A stretch of DNA of 64,000 bases from CAVQBP01 sp964448105. GTDB taxonomy: Bacteria; Bacteroidota; Ignavibacteria; Ignavibacteriales; Ignavibacteriaceae. A program made the translations under genes and the position numbers. The notes beneath the pieces were generated by a model. That model saw only the letters and a program-made list of their open reading frames with translations, searched no databases and was not told the DNA's origin. This document shows positions 17,988 through 27,877 of this stretch, in pieces; position 1 is the first letter of the stretch; each line of letters starts with the position of its first letter. Location of the stretch: contig CAYUVK010000009.1 in the NCBI GenBank assembly GCA_964448105.1, positions 9,582 to 73,581 of the forward strand, in the 5' to 3' direction.

Positions 17988-20630
17988 ATGTCAGAAATTC
18001 CAAAAGCATATAATCCCTCAGAAGTTGAAGATAAATGGACAAAGTTTTGGTTAGATAAAAATTTATTTCATTCGGAAAAAGATAAATCAAAAGAGCCTTA
18101 TACTATTGTTATTCCGCCTCCGAATATTACAGGTATTTTAACGATGGGACACATTCTGAATAATACAATTCAGGATATTTTAATTAGAATGAAACGGATG
18201 CAGGGATATAATGCATGCTGGGTTCCCGGTACTGATCATGCCTCGATTGCAACGGAAGCCAAAGTTACAAATTCTTTAAGGGAACAAGGATTAGATAAAT
18301 ATGAAGTCGGAAGGGAAAAATTTATTGAGTACTGCTGGGAATGGAAAGAGAAATACGGCGGTATAATTATTCAGCAGCTTAAAAAGCTCGGCGTAAGCTG
18401 CGATTGGCAGCGCGAACGTTTCACAATGGATGATGATTATTATAAAAAAGTTATTGAAACATTTGTTGCACTCTATAATGAAGGAAAGATCTATCGCGGA
18501 TACAGAATGGTAAATTGGGATCCTGCTTCGCGTTCTGCTATTTCAGATGAAGAAGTTATTTACCGGACTGTTAATGGAAAGCTATGGTATTTCGAATATC
18601 CTATTAAAGATAGCAATGAATATATAACCGTTGCAACCACACGCCCTGAAACCATGCTTGGCGATACAGGTATAGCTGTAAACCCTAATGATGAAAGATA
18701 TAAAAGTTTAATCGGTAAAAATGTAATTCTTCCGATTGTTGGAAGGGAGATCCCTATCTTCGCAGATGAATATGTTGATTCAGAATTTGGAACTGGAGCT
18801 GTTAAAGTTACCCCGGGTCATGATGTAAATGATTATGAAATGGGGAAAAAGCATAATCTTGAAATAATAAATATTTTCAATCCGGATGCATCAACAAATG
18901 AAAATGTTCCCGCTGATTTTCAAAATATCGATCGATTCGAAGCAAGAAAAAAAGTTGTTGCTAAAATGAATGATCTAAAGCTTTTGGAGAAAGAAGAAGA
19001 TTATCAAAATAATGTAGGTTATTCCGAAAGAGGCGGTGTTCCTGTTGAACCATATCTTTCCGAACAATGGTTTATGAAAATGAATGAACTTTCTAAACCT
19101 GCATTGGATGTCGTTAAAGAAGACAAAGTTAAATTTTATCCCGAACACTGGATAAAGACTTATGATCATTGGATGAACAACATAAAGGATTGGTGCATTT
19201 CGCGGCAGCTTTGGTGGGGGCACAGAATTCCAGTCTGGTATTGCGTTGGTGATGATCATTGTAACCTGGAATGTAAAAATCCGATTGTTTCAATTAATCC
19301 ACCAGAAAAATGCCCTCATTGCGGTTCAACTAATTTAAAACAGGACGAAGATGTTTTGGATACATGGGCTTCCAGCTGGTTATGGGCTTTTGATGTCTTT
19401 AAAACCGAAGAAGAGCAAAAGTATTATTATCCTACAAATACACTTGTAACAGCACCTGATATAATATTTTTCTGGGTTGCAAGAATGATTATGGCAGGGC
19501 TGCATTTCAAAAAAGAAATTCCCTTTGATCATGTATACTTTACCAGCATAATACGCGATGTGCAGGGTAGAAAAATGAGTAAATCTCTGGGTAACTCCCC
19601 GGATCCTCTTGATGTTATTAAAGATTATGGAGCAGATGCCTTAAGATTTACAGTTATTTATTTGGCTCCTTTGGGACAAGATGTCTTATTCAGTGTGGAT
19701 AAATGTGAATTAGGAAGAAACTTCGCAAATAAAATCTGGAATGCAGGACGGTTTCTTTTAATGAATACTGAATCTATTCCTGTTAATAAAGATTTAATTG
19801 ATAAGCATGTTGATTTTTCCGATAGATGGATTAACTCTCGCTTTGCTCAGACTATTATTGAGTTGAGTAAAGCAATAGAGAAATTTGAAATTAATAATGC
19901 ATCAAAAATTGTTTATTCTTTTGTCTGGAATGATTTCTGTGACTGGTACATAGAACTTTCAAAGAATAGATTATACTCCGATAACAATGAAATTAAATCT
20001 GCTGTACTAAGCAGGGCGATAAATATATTCGAAAATTTATTAAAGATAGTTCATCCCTTTATGCCGTTTTTAACAGAGGAACTCTGGCATTTAATCGAAG
20101 ATAGAAGTGAAAACTTAAGCATCTCAACCTCAAAATATCCTGAACTTGATGAGTCATTAATAAATATACAAGCTGAAATAGAGATGAAATTTGTCCAAGA
20201 TATTATAACTGCAATTAGAAATATTCGCGGAGAAATGAATATTCCTCCTTCAAAATTTGTTGATGCATATATAAAGACTTCGGAAATCCAGGAATATCAA
20301 TTAGATTATATCAAAAAACTGTCCAGGGTTGAAAAAATAATCATTAATAGAAATCTTGAGAAACCGAAAGCTTCTGCTTCTGCAGTAATAAAAGATGCTG
20401 AAATATATATCCCGCTTGAAGGTTTGATTGATCTGGATGTTGAAAAAAACCGGCTTCAAAAAGAAATTACAAGATTAGAGGGTGCATTGGTAGGGATAAA
20501 TAAAAAATTATCTAATGAAAAATTTATTCAAAATGCCGCACAGGATGTTGTTGAAAGAGAAAAGATGAAGAAAAGAGATTGGGAAACAAGCTTGGAAAAA
20601 TTGAAAGAAAATTTAAGAAGTTTAACATAA
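17988..20630 (+). CDS. valS: Valyl-tRNA synthetase
   Basis: This 880-residue class I synthetase has the HIGH-like motif MGHI at 53-56 and KMSKS at 529-533. The editing (CP1) domain lies between them, with TTRPETMLGD and TPGHDVNDYEMG. A C-terminal coiled coil typical of ValRS follows (EKNRLQKEITRLEGALVGINKK). It charges tRNA-Val and hydrolyses mischarged threonine. The length is normal and no lesion is seen. The nearest upstream gene ends 118 bases away, and the valS promoter box is in that gap. Confidence 0.98.
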   Translation: MSEIPKAYNPSEVEDKWTKFWLDKNLFHSEKDKSKEPYTIVIPPPNITGILTMGHILNNTIQDILIRMKRMQGYNACWVPGTDHASIATEAKVTNSLREQGLDKYEVGREKFIEYCWEWKEKYGGIIIQQLKKLGVSCDWQRERFTMDDDYYKKVIETFVALYNEGKIYRGYRMVNWDPASRSAISDEEVIYRTVNGKLWYFEYPIKDSNEYITVATTRPETMLGDTGIAVNPNDERYKSLIGKNVILPIVGREIPIFADEYVDSEFGTGAVKVTPGHDVNDYEMGKKHNLEIINIFNPDASTNENVPADFQNIDRFEARKKVVAKMNDLKLLEKEEDYQNNVGYSERGGVPVEPYLSEQWFMKMNELSKPALDVVKEDKVKFYPEHWIKTYDHWMNNIKDWCISRQLWWGHRIPVWYCVGDDHCNLECKNPIVSINPPEKCPHCGSTNLKQDEDVLDTWASSWLWAFDVFKTEEEQKYYYPTNTLVTAPDIIFFWVARMIMAGLHFKKEIPFDHVYFTSIIRDVQGRKMSKSLGNSPDPLDVIKDYGADALRFTVIYLAPLGQDVLFSVDKCELGRNFANKIWNAGRFLLMNTESIPVNKDLIDKHVDFSDRWINSRFAQTIIELSKAIEKFEINNASKIVYSFVWNDFCDWYIELSKNRLYSDNNEIKSAVLSRAINIFENLLKIVHPFMPFLTEELWHLIEDRSENLSISTSKYPELDESLINIQAEIEMKFVQDIITAIRNIRGEMNIPPSKFVDAYIKTSEIQEYQLDYIKKLSRVEKIIINRNLEKPKASASAVIKDAEIYIPLEGLIDLDVEKNRLQKEITRLEGALVGINKKLSNEKFIQNAAQDVVEREKMKKRDWETSLEKLKENLRSLT

Positions 20631-20660
20631 ATTGTAGTGGTTGATTAAAAAGGAACTGAA

Positions 20661-20760
20661 TGTCATACTGAGCTTGTTGAAGTATGACATTTCAATCGGT
20701 TTTCAGTCTTCGACAAGCCTGCCTTTGCCGAAGCTTCGCGCAGGCAGGCTCAGACTGACA
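20661..20760. repeat. Compound dispersed palindromic repeat
   Basis: Two inverted repeats are stacked in the valS-DinB gap. The first pairs TGTCATACT with AGTATGACA around GAGCTTGTTGA. The second nests GCCTGCC/GGCAGGC around CGAAGCTTCG and is bounded by AGTCT/AGACT with TTCGACAAG. These words (TGTCATxCTGAGC, TTGTCGAAG) form a well-known intergenic repeat type in Bacteroidota. GC content is far above the surroundings. No gene is present. Confidence 0.75.
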
Positions 20761-20827
20761 AATTTCGAACAATTAAATTACTTTTTAGTCATCCTCCTAC
20801 ATGTGTATTAAATATCCGGGAGGATTT

Positions 20828-21328
20828 ATGTATCACACAATAAAAGAATTTCTAGACGATTGGAAATATGAAAACGAATCAACATTAAAAGTCTTTTCCA
20901 ATTTAACGGACGAATCATTAAATCATAGAATTACTCCTAAGGGAAGATCTTTAGGAAGACTGGCATGGCATATTACTGCAACAATTGGTGAAATGCTGAA
21001 TAGAACCGGGCTGAAATTTGATGAATTAAATGACGATAATAATTTTCCTCCTCATGTAAAAGTTATTATTGAAAATTATAAGTCTGCATCTAATGGACTT
21101 GAAGAACAATTATCTAAAGATTGGAATGATGAATCTCTGGAAGAGAAAGTCAATATGTATGGAGAAATGTGGACCAGAGAAGCAGTCTTAACTTCCCTTA
21201 TAAAGCATCAAATACATCACCGTGCACAAATGACGGTAATTATGCGGGCTGCAGGCTTAAAAGTTCCGGGGATTTACGGTCCGGCTTACGAAGAATGGTC
21301 GGCAATGAATATGACACCGATGGAATGA
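20828..21328 (+). CDS. DinB family protein
   Basis: The protein is taken from ATG 20828, because GGGAGGA sits seven bases before it. A start 27 bases further upstream has no such site. The 166-residue product is a DinB-type four-helix bundle. Metal-ligand histidines are in AWHITATIGE, and a later HQIHHRAQM supplies the others. DinB proteins are probable metal-dependent thiol or small-molecule transferases; the substrate here is not known. The gene ends in TGA, showing that TGA is a working stop in this genome. Confidence 0.85.
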   Translation: MYHTIKEFLDDWKYENESTLKVFSNLTDESLNHRITPKGRSLGRLAWHITATIGEMLNRTGLKFDELNDDNNFPPHVKVIIENYKSASNGLEEQLSKDWNDESLEEKVNMYGEMWTREAVLTSLIKHQIHHRAQMTVIMRAAGLKVPGIYGPAYEEWSAMNMTPME

Positions 21329-21500
21329 ATAAGTATGAAGTTACCCCCAGTTTTTTGAAATAGTCATGGTTATGCGGAAAAATCTTGAAGTTCAATTACC
21401 AAATTGTTTTATTGTTATATTGTTTAAATTTGAGATGTCATTTTTGACCACTGAATTCATGAATGTTTCCTTTATTGTTAATTCTTAATTGTTAATTATC

Positions 21501-22079
21501 ATGATCGGCTATTTAAGCGGTAAAATAATCTCTTCCAGGCCTACAAAGATATTGCTTGATGTTAACGGGGTTGGATATCTTGTTAATATTTCAATTAATA
21601 CTTTTGAACAGGTAACCGGGAAAGAATCTGTTGCTTTATTTATTTATACAAGTGTTAAAGAAGATTCGATTTCACTTTTCGGATTTTTTTCAGAAGCAGA
21701 AAAAGAAATGTTCGAATTACTAATCTCTATTAATGGAATTGGACCCAGGCTGGCATTAAGCATTTTATCCGGTATAAGAGTTGACGAGCTTAAGCATGCA
21801 ATCCAGTCAGCCAACATTTCTAGAATTGTCGCGGTACCCGGGATCGGGAGGAAGACAGCAGAAAGACTGGTTTTAGAATTAAAAAGTAAAGTCGACCAGG
21901 TTAAAGGGGAAGAAAAAGAAATATCATTCAGTATTAAAAATGAAGCTGTTGCTGCATTAACAACTCTCGGCTACAACTACAAGATTGCAGAAAATACTGT
22001 GAGAAGTATTTTAAATACAGAACCGGATATTCCCCTGGAAGAATTAATTAAAAAGGCTTTGGGAATTTTGAATAAATAA
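21501..22079 (+). CDS. ruvA: Holliday junction DNA helicase subunit RuvA
   Basis: This 192-residue protein begins MIGYLSGKI, the family start. The more upstream start of the open frame (21489) is disfavoured by that homology. It has an N-terminal OB fold, then two helix-hairpin-helix motifs (INGIGPRLALSILSG and VPGIGRKTAERLVLELK), and a C-terminal RuvB-binding domain (AALTTLGY...). It binds Holliday junctions as a tetramer and works with RuvB, which is not in the window. The length is normal. Confidence 0.97.
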   Translation: MIGYLSGKIISSRPTKILLDVNGVGYLVNISINTFEQVTGKESVALFIYTSVKEDSISLFGFFSEAEKEMFELLISINGIGPRLALSILSGIRVDELKHAIQSANISRIVAVPGIGRKTAERLVLELKSKVDQVKGEEKEISFSIKNEAVAALTTLGYNYKIAENTVRSILNTEPDIPLEELIKKALGILNK

Positions 22080-22218
22080 TTATTATTTTGTTTTTACTCT
22101 AAAATTTCTGTAATTCACCGATAAATATTACCGGCTATCCTATTATTCTTTGAGGGTTCACTGTTTTCTTCATAAGTTATACCTATAAAAAATTTCCAAG
22201 TAAGGGAAACAACAATAG

Positions 22219-24360
22219 GTGTTTATCAAATATCTTTTTACAATAGTTTACCTCATAATTTTCTCTTCAATAATATCCGGACAAACAAAAATTTCCGGTT
22301 TAGTAACCGATCAGAAAAAACAACCTCTTCCCGGCGCAAATGTCTATCTTAAAGATACTTATGATGGTGTCTCTTCTAATTCGGATGGTACTTTTTCATT
22401 TACAACAGATGAAACCAGAGAAGGAATTTTAGTTATAAGCTTTGTTAGTTATAAAACTCATTCGCAGCCAGTTACCCTCGATGGAAAGGATAAATATTTT
22501 GAAATTGTACTTGAGGAAGAAACTTCGGAACTTGATGCTGTAGTTATATCGGCCGGATCTTTTGAAGCAAGTGACGAAAAAAAATCTATAATTCTTCGCC
22601 CTCTTGATATAGTAACCACAGGGGCTGATGCAGATATTTATTCTGCTTTGGGAACACTCCCCGGTACTCAGCAGGTCGGTGAATCCGAAGGGTTATTTGT
22701 CCGTGGCGGTTCAGCATCCGAAACAAAAACAGTAGTAGATGAAATGGTTGTTCAAAATCCTTTTTATAGCAGTGTACCGGATATTCCTTCACGCGGAAGA
22801 TTTTCTCCAATGTTATTTAAAGGAACTTTTTTTAGCACCGGCGGATATTCCGCTCAATACGGTCAGGCACTTTCATCTGTTCTAGTTCTTAATACTGAAG
22901 ATTTAGCACCGCGCACACAAACTGCAATAAATTTAATGGCCGTCGGATTTGGCGGTTCGCATGTACAGCGTTGGGAGAACTCATCCCTTGCTATAGAAGC
23001 CGGGTATTATAACCTTGAGCCTTATTTTGCCATACAGAAACAAAGAATTGATTGGAAAAAAGCCCCGGAAAGTTTTGAAGGTTCAGCAAACTTCAGGCAA
23101 AAAATTTTTAATAACGGTATGCTAAAAGCATTTACTTCATATAGTTCGGGTGGTCTATCTCTAAATATTCAAAATCTTGATAACATTTCTCAAAAAGATT
23201 TCTATCACCAGAAAAGCAGCAACTTTTTCTTTAATACAAACTACCGGGATATTCTATGGGATGATTGGACCTTATTTACCGGGTATTCTTATAGTATCGA
23301 TAAAGTTAATAATGATATTAATTCCGACAAAGCCAAACAGGATGATATTTTTCAAACCGGTAAGATTACTATTACCAAAAATCTATTTTCAAATTCTTTT
23401 ATAAAATTCGGTGCTGAAATTCAGAATCTCCATGCCACTTCTTCTTATAATGAATATGCCGGCAAGCTTTATGAAACATATATTGCCGGGTATATTGAAT
23501 CAGATATATTTATTACAAATGATATTGCGGCAAGAGTTGGAATAAGGTCGGAATATTCCAAGGCTCTGGATAAATCCAACATAGCACCGCGTGTTTCACT
23601 TGCATATAGACTTGGCAAATATGATCAGCTTAATTTTGCTTACGGTCAATTTTATCAAACTCCAAGTCAGGATTTCCTCATACAATCAAAAGATTTCGGG
23701 TTCGAACAGGCAACACACTATATTTTTAATTATCAATATATCGGTTCAAATAGAACATTTAGAATAGAAGCATATTATAAAAATTATGATGACCTTGCCA
23801 AAGGTACGGTTTATACATATCCTTATTTTAATCTGCCAGAAGTACCTTTCAGTAATAACGGAAGCGGTTATGCTAAAGGGATAGATGTTTTCTGGCGTGA
23901 TGATGAAACTTTCCGATATGTCGATTACTGGATTTCATATTCATATCTTGACACAAAGCGTGACTATAAAAATTATCCTGCACTGGTGGCACCTCCTTTT
24001 TCTACACCCCATACTATGTCTATTGTTGCCAAGCGCTGGTTCCAGGATATAACCTCATATATTGGTCTAACATATACATTCGCTACAGGTCGTCCTTATT
24101 TCAATCCAAACAACCCGGATTTTCTTGGTGACCGGGCTAAAAACTTTAATAACTTAAGCTTTAATATTACTCATGTAACCAGCGTTTTCAATAATTTTAC
24201 AGTAATATTTTTTTCGATTGATAATATTCTGGGAATTAATAATGTTTACGGGTACAATTATTCATCCGACGGTAAAATAAGAGCACCAGTGCTTTCCCCT
24301 GCATTGCGTACAGCATTTCTTGGAATGTTTATCTCTCTTGGTGAAACTAACCCATATTAA
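22219..24360 (+). CDS. TonB-dependent receptor with carboxypeptidase-like N-terminal domain
   Basis: The GTG start at 22219 is preceded by AAGGGA. The first ~20 residues form a signal peptide ending SGQ. A CarboxypepD_reg-like beta-sandwich follows (ISGLVTDQKKQPLPGANVYL, about 24-105). Next is a plug-like region (LGTLPGTQQVGESEGLFVRGGSAS) and then a beta-barrel of amphipathic strands to the C-terminus. The protein has 713 residues, short for a SusC protein, and no susD follows, so it is a simple TonB receptor. The downstream helical-repeat gene is 20 bases away and probably co-transcribed. The ligand is unknown. Confidence 0.9.
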   Translation: MFIKYLFTIVYLIIFSSIISGQTKISGLVTDQKKQPLPGANVYLKDTYDGVSSNSDGTFSFTTDETREGILVISFVSYKTHSQPVTLDGKDKYFEIVLEEETSELDAVVISAGSFEASDEKKSIILRPLDIVTTGADADIYSALGTLPGTQQVGESEGLFVRGGSASETKTVVDEMVVQNPFYSSVPDIPSRGRFSPMLFKGTFFSTGGYSAQYGQALSSVLVLNTEDLAPRTQTAINLMAVGFGGSHVQRWENSSLAIEAGYYNLEPYFAIQKQRIDWKKAPESFEGSANFRQKIFNNGMLKAFTSYSSGGLSLNIQNLDNISQKDFYHQKSSNFFFNTNYRDILWDDWTLFTGYSYSIDKVNNDINSDKAKQDDIFQTGKITITKNLFSNSFIKFGAEIQNLHATSSYNEYAGKLYETYIAGYIESDIFITNDIAARVGIRSEYSKALDKSNIAPRVSLAYRLGKYDQLNFAYGQFYQTPSQDFLIQSKDFGFEQATHYIFNYQYIGSNRTFRIEAYYKNYDDLAKGTVYTYPYFNLPEVPFSNNGSGYAKGIDVFWRDDETFRYVDYWISYSYLDTKRDYKNYPALVAPPFSTPHTMSIVAKRWFQDITSYIGLTYTFATGRPYFNPNNPDFLGDRAKNFNNLSFNITHVTSVFNNFTVIFFSIDNILGINNVYGYNYSSDGKIRAPVLSPALRTAFLGMFISLGETNPY

Positions 24361-24380
24361 TTTTTTAGGAGAATATAAAA

Positions 24381-25022
24381 ATGAAAATTTTAATTATAGT
24401 TCTTTTTTCCTTAATGTTTCTCACCGGTAATTATGATGATAATAAATATGAAACGGCAATGAAGCAGAACCTTGAAAAAATAGGAGAATGCAAAACAGCA
24501 AATGACTATATAAATGTTGCCAATAATTTTGAACGAATAGCACTTGCCGAAAATGACAAATGGCTTCCTTATTATTATGATTCTTTTCTTTATGTGCTCG
24601 CAAACTTTGCCGATTCTTCAAGAACTCAAAAGGATATTTATTTAGATAAAGCTGTTGAATCAGTTAATATGGCTGATTCTCTTGAACCGGATAATTCAGA
24701 AATTTATACTCTTAAAGGAATGATTTCACAGGCACGTATGCAGATTGATCCAATGAACAGGTGGCAGAAATATGGAGCAGAAACAAATAATAGTTTTAAG
24801 AAAGCAATTGAAATTGATTCATTAAACCCGCGTCCCGAATATTTAATTGGCGTAGGAGTATTCTACACACCACAGCAGTTTGGCGGGGGACCTGCGAATG
24901 CAAAACCTATACTAGAAAGTTCACAGAAAAAGTATGAAAAATTTGTTCCTGCAAATGCCCTAATGCCGAATTGGGGAAAAGAACAGGTTGAACACTATTT
25001 GAACCGGATAAATCAGCAGTAA
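24381..25022 (+). CDS. Exported helical-repeat (TPR-like) protein
   Basis: This 213-residue protein has a short hydrophobic N-terminus (ILIIVLFSLMFLTG). Two TPR-like helix pairs follow (YLDKAVESVNMADSLEPDNSEIYTLKGM and NSFKKAIEIDSLNPRPEYLIGVG). It is probably periplasmic. It lies 20 bases after the TonB receptor gene with AGGAG before the ATG, so the two are an operon. A role in substrate handling or receptor assembly is inference. The family resembles small TPR partners of TonB receptors in Bacteroidota. Confidence 0.8.
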   Translation: MKILIIVLFSLMFLTGNYDDNKYETAMKQNLEKIGECKTANDYINVANNFERIALAENDKWLPYYYDSFLYVLANFADSSRTQKDIYLDKAVESVNMADSLEPDNSEIYTLKGMISQARMQIDPMNRWQKYGAETNNSFKKAIEIDSLNPRPEYLIGVGVFYTPQQFGGGPANAKPILESSQKKYEKFVPANALMPNWGKEQVEHYLNRINQQ

Positions 25023-25113
25023 TAAATTTTATCCGTAAAACGGGATACTTTTTGAGACTTGATCTGATCCAGGCAGATGTGGAAATCACGTTAGGTTCAA
25101 ATAAAAGACTTAT

Positions 25114-26154
25114 TTATATAGTTGCATTATTAACTTTACGATAAAGCCGTTTCATTTGCCTAAAACTTACAAGCTTTTTTTGTCTTTCATCCCAAAGGCT
25201 TAAAAGTATACTTTTAAAACTTGTACGAAATGTTAATACTTTGGCGGTCTTTTGAAATTCAGGATTTTCTTTGTGGCATTTTTCAAGCATGTAATTAGGT
25301 ATCCTGGGGCTTAGGTGATGGATATGATGAAAACCGATGTTACCTGTAAACCATTGCAATATTTTGGGAAGCTTATAATATGAGCTTCCGGCAAGTGCTG
25401 CATATGTATAATCCCAGTTCTTGTCATCCGCCCAGTATGTATCTTCAAATTGATGTTGAATAAAGAAAAGCCACGTACCGGTTGAAGATGTAATAATTGT
25501 TATCGGAAGCTGAATAAGCAAAAATGTTTTTAATCCAATAAACCAGATTAATGTTCCCATTAAAATTGCAATAACTAGACTCGTCATATAAACACTAAAC
25601 CTGTAATCTCTTAAATTTTTTGACTTTGGGGAAGGAAACCTGTAGATGATTAAAAATAGAATGGTGGGAAAAACTAAGAATAATATTATTGGATTCCTGG
25701 AAAGCCGGTATTTAATTTTCCCCCAGCGGGATTGCTGCATATATTCATTTACAGTCATTGTATAAATATCGCCAATGCCGCGGTGTTCAAGGTTGCCGGC
25801 ACTTGCATGGTGAATAGCGTGCCTTTTTCTCCAATAATGATATGGAGTTAATGTAAAAATACTGCAAAATAAACCGCTTAAATCATTTGCACGTCTTGAA
25901 TTGAAAAAGGAACCGTGCCCACAGTCATGCTGAATAATAAAGAGTCTTACTGTAAAACCGGACGCGGGGAAAGCTAATAGAAGAGTAATCCAATAACTGT
26001 AATCAATTGCATAAAACATTAAAAGCCATATTAATATAAAAGGGATAAATGAATTGCATAACTGCCAGATGCTTTTACGGGTTTGAGATTTCTGATATTT
26101 AGATACCAGGTTTTTCCAAACTTGAGGTTTGGATATTGAATCGAGTACGCTCAT
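25114..26154 (-). CDS. Membrane fatty acid desaturase
   Basis: This 346-residue integral membrane protein carries three histidine boxes: HDCGHGSF (H76, H80), HAIHH (H112, H115, H116) and the C-terminal HHIHHLSP. They bind the di-iron centre of acyl-lipid/acyl-CoA desaturases. Four to five hydrophobic segments surround the boxes in the usual spacing. It introduces a double bond into membrane acyl chains, probably for membrane fluidity. It is transcribed alone, convergent to the TPR-like gene. A TATCTTTA sequence on the minus strand near 26200-26207 resembles the -7 promoter box. Confidence 0.92.
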   Translation of the reverse strand: MSVLDSISKPQVWKNLVSKYQKSQTRKSIWQLCNSFIPFILIWLLMFYAIDYSYWITLLLAFPASGFTVRLFIIQHDCGHGSFFNSRRANDLSGLFCSIFTLTPYHYWRKRHAIHHASAGNLEHRGIGDIYTMTVNEYMQQSRWGKIKYRLSRNPIILFLVFPTILFLIIYRFPSPKSKNLRDYRFSVYMTSLVIAILMGTLIWFIGLKTFLLIQLPITIITSSTGTWLFFIQHQFEDTYWADDKNWDYTYAALAGSSYYKLPKILQWFTGNIGFHHIHHLSPRIPNYMLEKCHKENPEFQKTAKVLTFRTSFKSILLSLWDERQKKLVSFRQMKRLYRKVNNATI

Positions 26155-26369
26155 TTATAGAAAGGATGTCCGGGATTATCATAAAAAATTTGTGTGTAAA
26201 GATACGAAAAAAAATCCAGATATTTGTAACCCAAAACAAATCCATAAAATGCAACTCCTGTTATGATTTAAGATTTCATGGTCTTTTAATCAGCCCGACA
26301 GAATAAATTAAAAGACAAATTTGTACACTAAATAAGTTTAATCACATGGTTTTTTATTAAATTAATTAT

Positions 26370-26606
26370 ATGAAAAAAATTATTGCTTCAATGCTTACTG
26401 TGTCCGGATTTGTTTCTTTTCTTGTTGCCGTTATGTCTGCATATTATGCAATAATTTCGTTTATTGAACGATCTAAATACGGCCCTGGTTTGTTATTTGC
26501 CGATGTTGAAATGTTTACAATAATTACTTTATTTTTTATTATAATTGGTTTTCTTTGTCTCTTGATTTCAAACCGGATAAAAAAAAGTCTGCAACAGAAG
26601 GATTGA
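26370..26606 (+). CDS. Small two-helix membrane protein
   Basis: This 78-residue protein has two hydrophobic segments (residues ~5-28 and ~50-70) and a basic C-terminal tail (NRIKKSLQQKD). It has no recognisable domain. It begins with ATG in an A/T-rich region and stops in TGA. It lies alone between the desaturase and a T9SS protein gene. A positive-inside tail suggests both ends are cytoplasmic. Function unknown. Confidence 0.6.
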   Translation: MKKIIASMLTVSGFVSFLVAVMSAYYAIISFIERSKYGPGLLFADVEMFTIITLFFIIIGFLCLLISNRIKKSLQQKD

Positions 26607-26650
26607 TCTATTTTACCGTTACTCTTCCCAAAAAAATTCTAATTTCATTA

Positions 26651-26678
26651 GTGGAGACGTACTGTAACACGTCTCCAC
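26651..26678. repeat. Palindrome GTGGAGACGT...ACGTCTCCAC
   Basis: Ten-base arms GTGGAGACGT and ACGTCTCCAC are exact complements around an 8-base loop. The element lies in the gap before the stop codon of the minus-strand T9SS gene. It shares the GTRGRGACG core with the palindromes at 41144 and 43051. It may fold in RNA, but no T-run is present. Confidence 0.75.
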
Positions 26679-26782
26679 GATAAACGAATATTTTAAAAAG
26701 AAAATTTTTATAATACTAATAAAAACAATTTCATTTTTTTGCATTGTTATTTTACAGGATAGTAGCTGGTATTAGACCGATA

Positions 26783-27877
26783 CTATTTTAAAAGGATCAT
26801 CTTTTTAGTCTGAACAAAGCTGCCTGCAGTTAATTTATAGAAGTAAATGCCGCTCGGCAGATATCTCATTTTTGAATCAAATGAAGTAAATTCCACCTCG
26901 TAAGTTCCCGCCGGCTTCACTTCATTTACCAGGGTAGAAATTTCATTTCCAAGAACATCATAAACTTTTAAAGTTACAAGATTATTCGAGCCGGCTGCAG
27001 GAATTGTATAACGGATCTTAGTCGATGGGTTAAAAGGATTAGGATAATTCTGGTATAGGAAAAAAGAAAATGGCGCATTTGCCGTATTTTCACTTACAGC
27101 CGACGGTGCATTGGTAAATTGAGTGAGATCAGCACTGGTTAAGGCTACTGTTCCTGACTTTCCTAAGCTTGTATCAATATCAACTTGAAAAATTCCTGCA
27201 TCTTTGGCTATCCATGTAAAACTTAGTTGAGAGGATTGAGCAAAAAGAGTTCCGTTAAAATAAGTTTTACTTTCCGTAACATCAGTTACACGGAAAGCAG
27301 GGTATATTCCGGAAGGCATTGTGATATTTCCAAATGCATCAACGGATTCTGTTGATGTTTCAATTAACATAATCCCCCCGCCTAAATCGGTTGTATCGCT
27401 GGATGTTGGATTAGTTGATCCATATGCTATTGGAAATGAATAGAGTAGTTTTCCGCTTGGTAAAACAATTACTGTATCTATTGAGCCAACTTGAACATGA
27501 GCAACTGTTCCTAGTTCATAAAGTGAATTATTATCCAATTTAAAATAGCTGTATGAGGTCCCTGAATATCCCTCAATTATACCGCTGACAGATTGACAAT
27601 GCGTTGCCGTGGGAAAGTCTGAAAAATACGGTGTATTAGCCGGAGCAACATTTATCATTGTAATTGTATCCTTCCAGGCAATATTCGGAATAGTCCAGTT
27701 TTGAGATGTGCTGCTGGCACTTCCAATATCCATTGTCACCTGGGGATCGCTATTGCTTGTTGAAATCCATGCTTTGCCGGGTGCAAAAATATTTGCCACG
27801 TCAGTTGAAGTTATTTGGCTCTGTGCATTTATCATTACGGTCCCCGAAATCAAAAGAATAAATAACAGTTTTTTCAT
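26783..27877 (-). CDS. Secreted protein with T9SS C-terminal signal
   Basis: This 364-residue protein has an N-terminal signal peptide (KKLLFILLISGTVMINAQ). A beta-rich middle domain has no recognised motif. A C-terminal T9SS domain begins at FFLYQNYPNPFNPSTKI and ends TKKMILLK. The tail shows the full order: YPNPFNP, VTLKVYDVLG, PAGTYEVEF, YLPSGIYFYKL. The protein should cross the outer membrane through the type IX machinery. Only the tail is assignable. It is divergent from the beta-helix gene. Confidence 0.85.
   Translation of the reverse strand: MKKLLFILLISGTVMINAQSQITSTDVANIFAPGKAWISTSNSDPQVTMDIGSASSTSQNWTIPNIAWKDTITMINVAPANTPYFSDFPTATHCQSVSGIIEGYSGTSYSYFKLDNNSLYELGTVAHVQVGSIDTVIVLPSGKLLYSFPIAYGSTNPTSSDTTDLGGGIMLIETSTESVDAFGNITMPSGIYPAFRVTDVTESKTYFNGTLFAQSSQLSFTWIAKDAGIFQVDIDTSLGKSGTVALTSADLTQFTNAPSAVSENTANAPFSFFLYQNYPNPFNPSTKIRYTIPAAGSNNLVTLKVYDVLGNEISTLVNEVKPAGTYEVEFTSFDSKMRYLPSGIYFYKLTAGSFVQTKKMILLK

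Noticed and set aside
22219..25022. SusC/SusD polysaccharide utilisation locus
   Set aside because: The receptor is short (713 residues) and the following gene is a small TPR-like protein without a SusD lipobox or fold.
26640..26700. Rho-independent terminator for the T9SS gene at 26783
   Set aside because: The palindrome is strong, but no T-run follows on either strand and it lies about 100 bases past the stop; it fits the palindrome family better.
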